Origin: Dactylellina haptotyla
Lineage: Eukaryota > Ascomycota > Orbiliomycetes > Orbiliales > Orbiliaceae
Assembly: GCA_031310005.1 (NCBI GenBank)
Contig: CM062382.1
Coordinates: 992,001-1,056,000 of the forward strand
DNA length: 64,000 bases
Reading direction: 5' to 3'
In this document: positions 8,845 through 19,394 of the stretch, piece after piece
Numbering within the stretch: position 1 is the first letter of the stretch
Layout of the letters: each line of letters opens with the position of its first letter
The notes under the pieces: generated by a model
The model's input: only the letters and a program-made list of their open reading frames with translations
The model's database searches: none
What the model was told of the DNA's origin: nothing
Made by a program: the position numbers and the translations under genes

Positions 8845-10356
8845 TCAGTTATCAATACCGTTATAAGCCAGGATCTTAGTATCGGTCTTATCCTTGATAT
8901 TGGTCAACGACCCCTTCGTCGCCATATTCATAATCAACTTCTTCATCCCCACTACATCCTTCTTCAACTCGGGCTTCACCCCCAATAGATACGCAACCAT
9001 CCCCGCCACGTGAGGCGTAGCCATGCTGGTACCCTGCATCACCGTCGTTGCCTCATCGTCTCCGATATATGTGCTGAGAATGCTAACGCCCGGCGCGTAG
9101 GTGGTAATGCATTTTCCGTAATTGCTGAAATCCGCGCGGTTGTCGTAGATGTTTGTCGCGCCGACGGTGATCACCGATGCGGCGTAGTTGTACTCGGGCT
9201 CTACTTGTCTGCTGAGGAGCGCGGGAGAGACCCTGCATGCATCGATACCTTGGTTTCCCGCCGCGATGACGGTGTGGATCCCTGCGGCGTTGGCGACCAT
9301 GATGGCCTTTTCGAGGGCCGGGGAGTTGCTGGCGAAGGATTGGTTGTCGAGTTGTTCGTCCGGCACGTCGAGACCGAAGGACATGGATGCAACTGAGCCT
9401 CTGAAGTTTGGGTCCTTCATGCGCTCGTTGTGCCGTTTGAGCATCGCTTCGATCCCTGCGGCGATGTCGGAGGAGAGCCCGCCGCCGGTTTTGCCCATGA
9501 TTTTGATGGCGTGGATGGTGGCCTTTTTTGCGACGCCGAAGTGGGACGAGGCGGTTGTTCCCGCGCAGTGCGTGCCGTGGCCGGCATGGTCGTCTGTGCC
9601 TTCTGCCGGGTTGGAGGAGAGGGTTTCCGCGACGAATTCGATGCGCGCGCGGCCGTTGAAGTCCTTGTGGGCGACGTTGATGCCCGTGTCGATTATGTAG
9701 ATGTCGACGTTTTCGCCAGCGGATTGGTCAAAGGTGTAGTTGAAGGTTTGGCTGGTGACTTTGCTGTCCGGGTCGGAGTATTTCATGGGGATTGGGGCTT
9801 GTTGGGAGAGACGTTGGAGACCCCAAGTAGCATCCTGCTGGAGGAGGACTACCCGCTGGGATGGAGATGGAGCTGGGGCCGGGGCGGTTTTCTTTGGTGC
9901 GGCCGGGTTGGTGTTTACCCCTGCACCCAAGGTGAAGCCGTCGAGGTTTGTAAATACTGGAGAGGGGGTGGCGAAGGGCGCTTGGGCTTTGTATGTGACC
10001 ACGGGCTCAATGATGACACCTGATTCCATCTCCTTTAGAATATTGACGCAGTGGTCGGACATGTGTGCTGCGAAACCGTTCATGGTTTCCGAGAAGGTGT
10101 GGTGGAGGTGGGAGATGTTGAACCCGTGGGGCGCAAGAGAAGTGAGGATTTCTGAGGTATTGACTTTGGCGCCATTGGAAGAAGCTTTTGGGAAACGGAA
10201 GATGTAGTTAGAGTATGTTGTCGGGTGGGCAGAGGGGGCAGCGGTATCTGTTGTAGTCGGCGAGGGCTCGTGGGAGCCGTCGTGGGGGATCGGAGTGGCG
10301 CTGGTAGCGGTAAGTAGGAGAATGGTCGAGACGAGGGATCTGGAAAAGATATGCAT
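8845..10356 (-). CDS. Secreted subtilisin-like serine protease (S8, proteinase K type)
   Basis: 503-aa intronless precursor. It has a hydrophobic signal peptide (residues 1-20, ending around ATSATP), a Thr/Pro-rich linker, an inhibitor I9 propeptide (about 47-125, YIFRFPK.. to GVIIEPVV), a second linker, and the S8 catalytic domain. The triad is visible: Asp in YIIDTGINVAHKDF, His in DDHAGHGTHCAG and Ser in GTSMATPHVAG. The oxyanion Asn is in AAGNQG. Family members are made as zymogens, autoprocessed and secreted (or vacuolar) to degrade protein. The signal peptide and lack of a retention signal favour secretion. Antisense frames of up to 197 aa over this gene are shadows caused by its codon composition. 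Confidence 0.92.
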   Translation of the reverse strand: MHIFSRSLVSTILLLTATSATPIPHDGSHEPSPTTTDTAAPSAHPTTYSNYIFRFPKASSNGAKVNTSEILTSLAPHGFNISHLHHTFSETMNGFAAHMSDHCVNILKEMESGVIIEPVVTYKAQAPFATPSPVFTNLDGFTLGAGVNTNPAAPKKTAPAPAPSPSQRVVLLQQDATWGLQRLSQQAPIPMKYSDPDSKVTSQTFNYTFDQSAGENVDIYIIDTGINVAHKDFNGRARIEFVAETLSSNPAEGTDDHAGHGTHCAGTTASSHFGVAKKATIHAIKIMGKTGGGLSSDIAAGIEAMLKRHNERMKDPNFRGSVASMSFGLDVPDEQLDNQSFASNSPALEKAIMVANAAGIHTVIAAGNQGIDACRVSPALLSRQVEPEYNYAASVITVGATNIYDNRADFSNYGKCITTYAPGVSILSTYIGDDEATTVMQGTSMATPHVAGMVAYLLGVKPELKKDVVGMKKLIMNMATKGSLTNIKDKTDTKILAYNGIDN

Positions 10357-11634
10357 CTCGAATGCTATATTTCCGAAGATACGCTATATAAGGTGTATTC
10401 GAATATATGTTATTGAATAGACGTTTCAAAACTCCAAGTTAATGGCTCTGAATATAATGCTAGACGTCTTCGAGATATATTCTAACTATAGTGTTGTTTT
10501 TGTTGTATATTTTGCTAGTCAAGTGAATGGTGGCAAAGCAGTTGAACGAAGAAAAGAAAAAAGATGATGAAATGAACGAAATGGACATCAAAATGCTATC
10601 GCAGAAGCTTGGTGATATTTCTTGACTTTATCTAAAGGTCAAGAGAATTCAAAGAAAGAATGAAAGCGTATATGAAAGTGGCCGAGCACTGTTAGCAAGA
10701 GTATTCAAAAGAATGAAGGTGAAGAATAATAGACACAGATATTTCAAAGGAAAGTAAAGAAATTAAGGAAATGGAAAAGATCGTCAAATACAAAAATTCC
10801 GCCAGGGAAAACCGAAGGAGATACCGTTGAGGTTGGTGGCAGAAAAGAAAGAGAGCGTGTACCTGCAGCCTGTGGATCTGGACCGGTTTATAAAGCAGAT
10901 GGGCTCTGCATCCGACACGCGGGGATTTTCCATCAGAGCTCTATTTTGGAAAATTTTAATCTGGACCGCCGCCCTGAGTAAAGTTCTTCTCGCCCTGTAA
11001 TCGTGCATGAACCGATAACCGGACGATTTCTATGTTCGGATCTGACGGGTCTCCTTCAACTTCTTTTCTGGTCCGCGCGCGCCACTAAGAACTGGCGTTG
11101 TTCGGTCTTCGCGCTGTAACGTACGCTGATTCGACGCTGGGCAGCTTGTGTTCGGCCGCATTAGGCCAAAGGGGCCGGGGTACTTGCGCCTAGCGAAACC
11201 GCATGTTCGGGGCTCACCAGGCCATTCAACAGACTGGACAGGACGGGCTCCTGATTACACAAATGAACGGGGTTTCCACTCTGACTGAGACGAACAAATA
11301 TATCCGCGTGTAATCTATGAATGGATACTCATATAGCATTTTTAAATGAACTGACGCCTTGGCCGTAAATGCGAACTCGAACTCGAACGGTGTTGTCTTG
11401 GCCCGTGTGACGTTTCCGCCCGCAGGGGCCGCACCCGATTTGGCCGGCCAGCGACATCGGACGACACGCCCAACACAAAACTATGCCGCCGCCTGAAAAA
11501 CTCTAAGACAGTCATTCGATTGCCCTTCGCTAACGCTGAAAGATATCATACCTTCCCGCTTCGTTTGTGTAGAGATATCCACGCCGCATCGAGGTGTATT
11601 CGTTTGGCCAGTTGATCCCAGCAAGCTTGCAAAG
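10357..11634. other. Divergent promoter region protease / HIS7
   Basis: 1.28 kb between divergent genes. The left half is A-rich with one tiny frame (ATG at about 10528, 33 codons, Lys/Asp/Met-rich) that has no independent support. The right half (11000-11600) is GC-richer and presumably contains the HIS7 promoter. No tRNA or repeat is recognised. Confidence 0.5.
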
Positions 11635-13446
11635 ATGTCAAACACAGTCCATCTACTCGACTACGTCGCCGGCAACGTCCGAAGCTTGGTCAATGCGATC
11701 GAGAAGGTCGGCTATCAGGTCGTATGGATTAAAGACCCAGCTGATCTAGCCAATGCAGATGTAAGTTACGACAATTTTTCTTCCTACTTGTAGAGTTTTA
11801 GGTCTCCTTCCAACTAATGCCTAATACGTAACAAACAGAGGGTCATTCTCCCGGGTGTTGGCCACTTTGGTCACTGCCTATCATCCCTCTCCAAGGCTGG
11901 TTTCACCGAACCTCTGAAAACCTACATCAATTCCGGGAAACCCTTCATGGGCATCTGTGTCGGTCTCCAAGGCCTTTTCGAAGCTTCCGAGGAAGATTTG
12001 GATACGCCGGGACTCGGCCTCATCCCGGGCACACTCAAATGCTTCAGCTCAACTACGAAGTCTGTCCCACACATCGGATGGAATAGCGCTGCCACAGTTG
12101 AATCGGAAGAACTGAAAGGAAAATCAATGTATGGGCTTCAACCGAGGAATAAATACTACTACGTTCACTCTTACGCTGTGCCGTACGTCGAAGGAGAGCT
12201 GGAATCACAAGGCTGGGATGTGGCAACAGCAAGATACGGCGACGAGAAGTTTGTAGGAGCAATCGCAAAGGGTAATATCTTCGCATCGCAGTTTCATCCT
12301 GAAAAGAGCGGAGAGGCCGGACTGGCGGTTATCAAGGCATTTTTAGACGGTAGAAGAATATCAGACGTTGCTTCAGATGGGGCTCAAGTTATCACCGAAG
12401 ACGAAGGAAGAGGCGGGTTAACGAGACGAGTTATCGCTTGTTTGGACGTTAGAACAAACGATGATGGTGATCTGGTGGTTACAAAGGGAGATCAATACGA
12501 TGTACGGGAGAAAGGAGGTACGGCGTCAACGGGCGGACAAGTAAGGAATCTAGGGAAGCCGGTGGATCTGGCGAAGAGATACTACGAGTCCGGGGCGGAT
12601 GAGGTCACGTTTCTCAATATTACTTCGTTTAGGAATTGTCCCGTGGCGGACACACCCATGCTGGAGATTTTACGACTAACATCGGAAGAGGTATTCGTAC
12701 CGCTAACGATCGGTGGAGGGATAAGGGATGTGGTGGATACGGATGGAACCAAAGTATCGGCGCTGGAAGTCGCGACAATGTACTTTAAATCCGGGGCCGA
12801 TAAAGTGTCAATTGGAAGTGACGCAGTTATCGCGGCGGAAGAATATTTTGCAGCCGGGAAAAAGCTGAGCGGTACGACAGCTATCGAGACGATATCGAAA
12901 GCGTATGGAAACCAGGCGGTTGTCGTCTCCGTCGATCCGAGGCGGATATACATCTCATCGCCGGAAGCTACGAAAAGACACGCGATAAAAACAGCATTCC
13001 CAGGTCCGAAAGGGGAAGAATATTGCTGGTATCAATGTACGATCAAGGGAGGACGTGAGGGGAGAGATCTAGACGTCCAAGAGCTAGTTGTCGCGGTCGA
13101 AGCTATGGGGTGTGGTGAAATCCTGTTGAACTGTATCGACAAAGATGGCACCAATTCGGGGTTCGATCTTGAATTGATAAACGAAGTCAAAAAGGCGGTG
13201 AAGATTCCAGTTATCGCATCAAGTGGTGCAGGAAATCCAGGGCATTTTTTGGAGGTGTTCGAGAAGACTACGACAGATGCTGCGCTGGGCGCTGGGATGG
13301 TAGGTTTATCTATTCGGACCACTTAGATTTACACAGCTGCTGACTAATATATTATGTGAAAACAGTTCCACAGAGGAGAATATACTGTCGCGCAGGTGAA
13401 GGATTATCTTGCGGAGAACAATTTGGTAGTTCGAACATCAAGGTAG
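11635..13446 (+). CDS. HIS7: Imidazole glycerol phosphate synthase (glutaminase:cyclase)
   Basis: Bifunctional enzyme of histidine synthesis that uses glutamine and PRFAR to make imidazole glycerol phosphate and the purine precursor AICAR. Exons 11635-11760, 11839-13299 and 13366-13446 give 555 aa (yeast His7, 552 aa). The N-terminal class I glutamine amidotransferase has the nucleophile Cys in GICVGLQGL (about residue 82), [10 protein letters not shown] before it, and QFHPEKSG with the His/Glu of the triad. The C-terminal TIM-barrel cyclase starts near residue 241 with RVIACLDVR and includes [16 protein letters not shown] and the [10 protein letters not shown] phosphate loop. The last small exon supplies [15 protein letters not shown], the normal C-terminus. 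Introns have standard GTAAGT/GTAGGT donors, with a CTGACTAAT branch in the second. Confidence 0.96.
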
Positions 13447-13921
13447 AAAATTGATTGGAGTTAAGGTCTATCTTCCAATAGAACAAGGTATTGAAATAAA
13501 TTTGAATACCATGGCCATGCATGGAAGGGTCCACTTGATAACAAAACCCTGTGAGATAACGCGGCGAATAACCCATGCAGTAGAAATTTAGCCGTTTCGA
13601 ATCCTTTAACAAATTTTTGAGTGCTCGTGAAATTCAAAACTGAACGGCGTTCCCGAGGTTTTGGCCGAAAGCCATCAGCCTTGCGTTCTTCATTGCGTTG
13701 ATTGCAATAACGAGGCTGCTCTCTGCATAGCTGCAGCAGTAGAAAGCAGCCCCGCTTTTACGAGCCGTTCCCAGTAACTGGCTCCACTCTGATGGCCTGT
13801 TTCAAAGTACTTAAACGGAGGCTCTTAATCATATTTTGGTGAATTTCCTCTTTCCGAATAAAAGAAGTGGGAAATTAAGCTTTTCAAGTTTAACGTTCTC
13901 TTAGCCCTAGAAAACGTCAAG
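13447..13921. other. Intergenic between HIS7 and the ankyrin gene
   Basis: HIS7 3' flank and the next gene's promoter. It contains a small inverted repeat (GGCTGCT at 13714-13720 with AGCAGCC at 13745-13751) that could form a hairpin; its significance is unknown. Confidence 0.4.
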
Positions 13922-15825
13922 ATGAAGGCGCACCAGGTGCCCGACGGAGTTTCAGCCGAGAAGGAAGTGGCGCCCAGGTTGTCCGAAACGCACCCGAAGG
14001 GTGACATTCCAACAACGACGGAAACTCAGTGGAATCTAGACCGAAGACCGACGTTTCATGAAAGCTTTCTGGCCGGGAACCAGATTGTGCCGAATTTTAA
14101 CGCGGGAATCGAGACCCATTTCACTCGTACGCAGAGTTTCAATATTCCACGCCGTGCGGTGTATAGTGAAAGCCAGGTAAAAGTAATAAGTATTCATCAT
14201 GCATCAGAGTGTGAACATATGGAATTGCTTTTTTAATTCATATAATATATAATTAACTATTTATTTAAAAAACTGTTAATTGTTTATGGGTGACTGATAA
14301 CTGAGCTTTATATATAGGCAGTATCACCTTTCCAAGCGCATGGGGCAGCGGAGCAGAGTACTATCCCAAGCCAGAATCAAATGATTCGTGACAGCTGGGA
14401 TGCACCAACAGCTTTTCCACCCGAAGCCGCGAGTTTACAAACAAGCTTCCCTACGGGCCCTGTAAATTCTAACAGTGCCCAAGAACATATGTCACCCGTC
14501 CATCGGGACCAGAATTCCGATGACGATTCGTTCGAAAAGGCCAGACTCGATTTCATGGTGAAACGGGCCGATGAGCTCTACGCCGGGAAATTCTGGCCAA
14601 AAGCGGAAGAATACATCGAAACTATTATAAAGACTTTCGACAAGGATAGTCGACTGCGTTTCGTCAAAATAGGAGGGAGGGGCAGGGGTGCCTTCTTGAT
14701 GAAGCTGATGGAAATACAGATCAAGCAAAGCAAGTGGAGCGAAGGGCTTGCAACCACTCTGCACTTTGACACGACTGATATTGAAGAAGTTCTGACAGCT
14801 TACAGCGTGGGCACAATTGAATTCTGGCAGAGTTACCTCCATTTCAAACTGGAAGATTATGACACAGCGAGAGCGCTTTGCCAGAAAGTTGTTAAACTCA
14901 GAGCCGGGGATCCCAATCTATGGGAGAGTCACGGAGACGCGATTGTTTTGATGAATCGTATTCTAAGGGCTCAGGGCACCGGTGCCACTGTCGAGTTGGA
15001 GTTCTTTCAGTCGATGTTGTCGCAGGAATCAACCGATGCGGCCGTTTACAATATCATCGGGAGCCAGGATATGGTTCGCGCGGAGATATACTTTGGAGGT
15101 TGGCGTTTCTCAACCCATCTGGTTTATACCTTCTCAGATTCGAATATCTGACGGTTAATAACATATATTAATTACTAGATTTTGATCTTGTTAGACGCCC
15201 CAGCAAGAATCCGATAAACGGTATTGACCGTATGGCCCCGTTTCATCATGCTGTCTTGCGCGATAATCCGGATATGGTAAAATTAATAGGCAAAGTTGCT
15301 GGTTCCATCCAGACACCCGGCGGACTGAATGCCTTCTTTATCGCCATTTCTCACTCGAGCTCTCGGATGGTGCAATGCCTCACTGAAATCGGATGGAACA
15401 AATCTTTTTTTGATGTAGTCCCTACCGGGTTCGGCTTACCTTTGCATGTGGCTTGCTTCCCGAATGTCAAGGATCGTCTCGCGAAGGTGAATATTTTGAT
15501 TGCAAATGGTATAGGGGTCAATTTAAGAGACAACCAGGGGAGGACGCCTCTGATGGCTTTGATAGCCGACGTGGTTGAAACCGAAGGCGATATGCGGGCG
15601 ACAATGGAGATATTACTTCAGCTAAACCCATCTAATTTGCACGTGAAAGACTATAACGGGGATACAGCGCTACATTATGCGGCACGTGTCCTTTCGATGT
15701 CAGGAATTCAACTTCTCTTACAATACGGAGCCCAGCCTACATCCAGGAATTTACAGGGGTTAAAACCTCGTACTGTTGCTCGGAAAAGTGGCAGAGATCG
15801 TACTATTATAAATTTACTGAGGTAA
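13922..15825 (+). CDS. Ankyrin-repeat protein with TPR-like helical region
   Basis: Three exons (13922-14176, 14318-15098, 15179-15825) join in phase to 560 aa. The N-terminal 150 aa are polar and look disordered. Residues about 155-340 (from FEKARLDFMVKRADELYAGK) form regular amphipathic helices, with paired segments such as AEEYIETIIKTF and YDTARALCQKVVKL that suggest TPR-like repeats. The C-terminal third has ankyrin-type repeats: MAPFHHAVLRDN, GLPLHVACFPN, NQGRTPLMALIAD, NGDTALHYAARVL..GIQLLLQYGA. The second intron uses a weak GTTGGC donor, but the phase and the resulting sequence (FGDFDLVRRPSKNP) fit. Fungal proteins of this design are scaffolds of mostly unknown function; no enzymatic domain is visible. 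Confidence 0.7.
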
Positions 15826-16306
15826 ATAACCACGAGATTTTTTCTTCAATATGCTCAAATTTGCTAATAGTGGTAGGCCGTAGCCCAGAGCCGACCGTTC
15901 TCGGTTGGACGGCAGATACACCTGACTATCGAATTGGGCAGAAAAGTTTATGGGGTGCAAGAGCTATAGGTATTTATTTTTTGGGGTAAGCCGATATTCC
16001 TCATAGTATAAAGGGTGTTATTAGGGGTTATGGCCATATGGAATAGGTTGGATTTGCAATATTTGCATTCATTGTTCCTGTAGATATTTTTCCGCACGAC
16101 TTTTTATTGGATCTTAAGGCTCCGTTCTACTGGACCGGAACCATTCTTGTCTTTCTATATAGAACCTAGCAATCAACCTCATGAAGACCATACGATTTTG
16201 AATGGCATAAGATTCATATGAATTTTGAGGTTTATTACAATTAGAGTAGGTTTGAAACATTTCTCAATCGGTTTAACAACATGCCAGGCCACACCAGCGC
16301 TACAAG
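15826..16306. other. Convergent 3' intergenic region
   Basis: 481 bp of AT-rich sequence between the ankyrin gene and the minus-strand secreted-protein gene. No feature is recognised. Confidence 0.5.
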
Positions 16307-18386
16307 TTAACGACGTTGGATATTTCCTCCACCTGCTCTAGGATTCGCAAACGAAAAGCCTAGATCGTTCGCCCCCAGATTCTGTAAATTCGAAGGCAAT
16401 TGCGATTGATCGATCACCTCGCTTTCTAAAAGATCTACTTCGTATTCATAGGGATCGCGGCTACCCTCGCTGTTATATTCCGCGTCGTCCTCCTCAATGA
16501 CCCCACTTACCTTCTGCTGGACCTGGCTGTTTCCGAGATTACCTCCACCGTACGGCTGGATCTGACTGACACCAAGATTTCCGCTCGCTCCAAGACTCAC
16601 AGAATCATTAACATTTCCTCCAAAATCGCCAGTCTGGTTGGAATCCGCGATGCTGTAGATGTCGTCTTGGAAGCTGGGATCCTGTTCATTGGTTTCTGAG
16701 AAACTCTGATATACAGTGCTAGCTCGCTCGGCAGGAGGATTGTTAGGGTATGGGATATCATTTTGACTGTTGATACGTCCAGCCGGAACACTCACCACCT
16801 GCGCCCTGTCTAGAGGGTTGAAGATGGTAGCGGTTTCCAAGGGATCTAGCGATTCCTGCATGAAATCGCTCTCCTCAAGCGTCCTGATCGGTCCTAGGGG
16901 TCCGTTTTCAGCCGCCGATAGGACTTGAGCAGTACCCATAAGACTGTTCGAGGGTGCAATTTGGGCGGTTCCCATAAGGTTGTTTGTAGGGAGGACCTGA
17001 GCGGCTCCCATAAGCCCACTAGAAGGTAGCATCTGGGCAACCGTTAATGGGTCGGTGGATGGAAGAATTTGAGCCACATTCAGGTCAACTTGATCACCCT
17101 CAGGGTATAACTCGTCATAGAGATCTTGCTGGCGCTGTCTCTCATCTTGATTAAAAGCATCCGCCTCTCGCTGAGCTTCCGCTCTGCGGGCTCTCTCGAG
17201 CTCGTAGAGGCGTTCAGCAGGGTTGACCAACCAGTTCGGGTTATCGATGATCTCTGGGTTCTGAGGAACAAATTGCGGAACATTATAATTCATGCCACCG
17301 GATTGTGGTTGGTTTCTGGGATCTCTACCACCGCTGAACAGCCGCTTCAGGAAGCCAGGCTTCTTTCCCTTACCCGACGGTGGACCGTCCTGGTGTCGTC
17401 TCGGCCCGCCGGGCAGCATTGTATTTTTCCGGGCCGCTTGGTTTTGACGATTTAGTAAAGCTTCCGAAATATTTACGTTGAACATATACATGCCCATCAG
17501 GCCGATTGCATTTGGAAACTTACTTGAAGAAATTGACATTAAATCATCGGGTGCTCCGCCTATAACAATACAAGGTCAGTCTTTATTCTTTCTCTAATAC
17601 CATTTCGCACCAATACAGCTTACTTTGCAAATTATCCACAGACGTACCTAAAACATCACTATCATCAGCCTGGGAACTCGAAGAATCCAAAGACCTAGAG
17701 CCCCACAGCGACGGGTCCTTAAAGAAATCCTTCGCCTTCTGACCTGGGTAAAAAGGGTTATCATTGCTCTTGATAGACTCACGGAGGCTAACAGACTCGA
17801 CATCACTCTCTCTATCTTCCTGTGCTGGTAATTCTGGTATCGCTTCCACATCTTGAACTAGCTGCTGGAACCTCGCGTTGTCTTGTATCCTGGGGGCCTG
17901 GATAGGGTTCCCTGAAGCCACGAAACTCTGACTTGGATCGGCCGGGGCGTTGTTTCCGGGCCCTCCCGTTATAATCTCGTATGAGGATGCCATGGAGTTT
18001 TGATCATCTCCCTCTGGGGCTATAGCGTTTTGCTGACTAACCCCACTGTTCGATTGGATCGATGCGTTCATCAGGTCTGCTTCCTCTCTCGCGGCCTTTG
18101 TACTACACATTTTCCCTAGAAGTCGCTGGGCTAAGCCGTATAACGTTCGCTTTTCGAGCCCTCGCTTTTGAATCCCATGATGTTCTTCGGATGATGATTT
18201 TTCATTGTTACTACCAAATGTTGCCACAACCTTGGGGATATCCAAAAAGGCGTCGGCATCTCGTTTGTAAAGATTTTGTGCCTCAGCGATGCATTCTTTA
18301 TCTGTCGGTGCCGGGAGAGCTAATGTGGAACCGAACAAATGGGCGACAACCACACAAGCGGGCAATATATTGGCGTTGTAACGCAT
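16307..18386 (-). CDS. Putative secreted protein with short tandem repeats
   Basis: Two long frames join through an intron (17560-17647, donor GTACGT) into one gene. A second, 87-nt intron (17437-17523, donor GTAAGT, branch TTTACTAAAT) is likely. Exons 18386-17648, 17559-17524 and 17436-16307 give about 634 aa. The protein begins with a signal peptide (ILPACVVVAHLFGSTLALP) followed by dibasic KR sites (YKRD, QKRG, EKRT) suited to Kex2 cleavage. The middle and C-terminal parts are Gln/Asn/Ser/Pro-rich and disordered. About residues 380-440 hold five imperfect 12-aa repeats of the form xAQxLPSxxLMG. Only a few Cys are present. I do not recognise a family. A secreted effector-like or cell-wall role is a guess based on architecture. 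Confidence 0.6.
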
Positions 18387-18621
18387 CCTTTTCTCGATAT
18401 TCGAAAGATATGCCGTATGATACAGATCTTAAGCTCCTCTACAGAATATTACCAATAAAAGAGGAAACGGGAATATAAGAAAAGAAAGTTTTCACAGGTC
18501 AAGCGTGGCAGCCACGCGCAGATAATACTCTGATAACTTTATATACGCGGTAATTCGTGCCTAGCACGAGGAATAGAACGTGAAAGCCGGTATAAAAATG
18601 CGCTAAAATACCCTCAAATAA

Positions 18622-19061
18622 TCACGTCCTATCTTCGCCGTCGCTGTCTTCCTGGTCAAAACTGCCTAGTGCAGACAGTTTTTCCATGAGTGCGGCGTGC
18701 CATAATCGTTTGAATTCATCACTGGCAGCCATCAAGAAGCCCTCTGGGAGTTCATAAGTCTCACCTTCGAGCATTTTTACTTGCCTAAGAGAAAAATATA
18801 ACACCTTAATTAACTCAAGAAAATTGGATATCATTCGGAAAGACAAACTTACAGAGGAGCGTTGTCAGGTTGTACCTTTTGAACTTTCCATCCTGCCGAG
18901 GAAACCTCAACGGTAAGTGTTGCATGCTCTTTGGTTTCGATGTGGATTATATTGGTATTGGCGTCATCGGGCGTGATTTGATGCACGAACGATTCGTATT
19001 CCTTTACGAGCTGGGTCGTATCTTGTGCGAACGAGGGTATAGGCGGTGGGACGAGTGGCAT
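18622..19061 (-). CDS. GSKIP-domain-like small protein
   Basis: Two exons (19061-18853 and 18784-18622) join in phase to 123 aa. After a short N-terminus, the core has a beta pattern (IIHIETKEHATLTVEVSSAGWKV) followed by a linker and a helical end, YELPEGFLMAASDEFKRLWHA-LMEKL. This resembles the GSK3-interacting protein (GSKIP/DUF727) fold, which is about 139 aa in animals and also ends in a helix of the S..yr..f..aLl.+L type. GSKIP binds glycogen synthase kinase 3 and, in animals, PKA. The tail SFDQEDSDGED is acidic. The family assignment is by pattern only and should be treated as probable. The neighbour downstream on the same strand is the secreted-protein gene. Confidence 0.6.
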
Positions 19062-19394
19062 ATTGAATCGGTGCGAGCTGGTTACGAGGCAGTATCCAAA
19101 CGGGGTGGGATTATGGGAGGTTGTTCGCGACTATTATTTAGTTCGGGTGCACCAACACAAAAAAAGCAACATAGCGCGATAGCAGCACGGCATCTCGACA
19201 TAATGGTGTCCTAATCGGATTTTAAAGAGTTTACGAAATTGACTAAGAGAGATCATATAGCTAATGCTTGAAATTTTTCATTTCATTTTCATTGATAAGG
19301 ATAGTAGAGCTAAGAATTACAATAATGCATCCCCTAAAAATCTAACGGTGCGCCGGGTGATTACGAACATTGCATCGCTCAAGTGTTAAAATGA
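19062..19394. other. Intergenic upstream of the GSKIP-like gene
   Basis: 333 bp containing the promoter of the GSKIP-like gene and the 3' flank of the aminotransferase. No other feature is seen. Confidence 0.5.

Noticed and set aside
9010-10207. Long plus-strand frames (up to 197 aa) over the protease gene
   Set aside because: They are antisense to a subtilisin with intact triad and propeptide, so they are composition shadows.
10528-10629. 33-codon ORF rich in Lys, Asp and Met
   Set aside because: Possible micropeptide but without conservation, expression or motif evidence.
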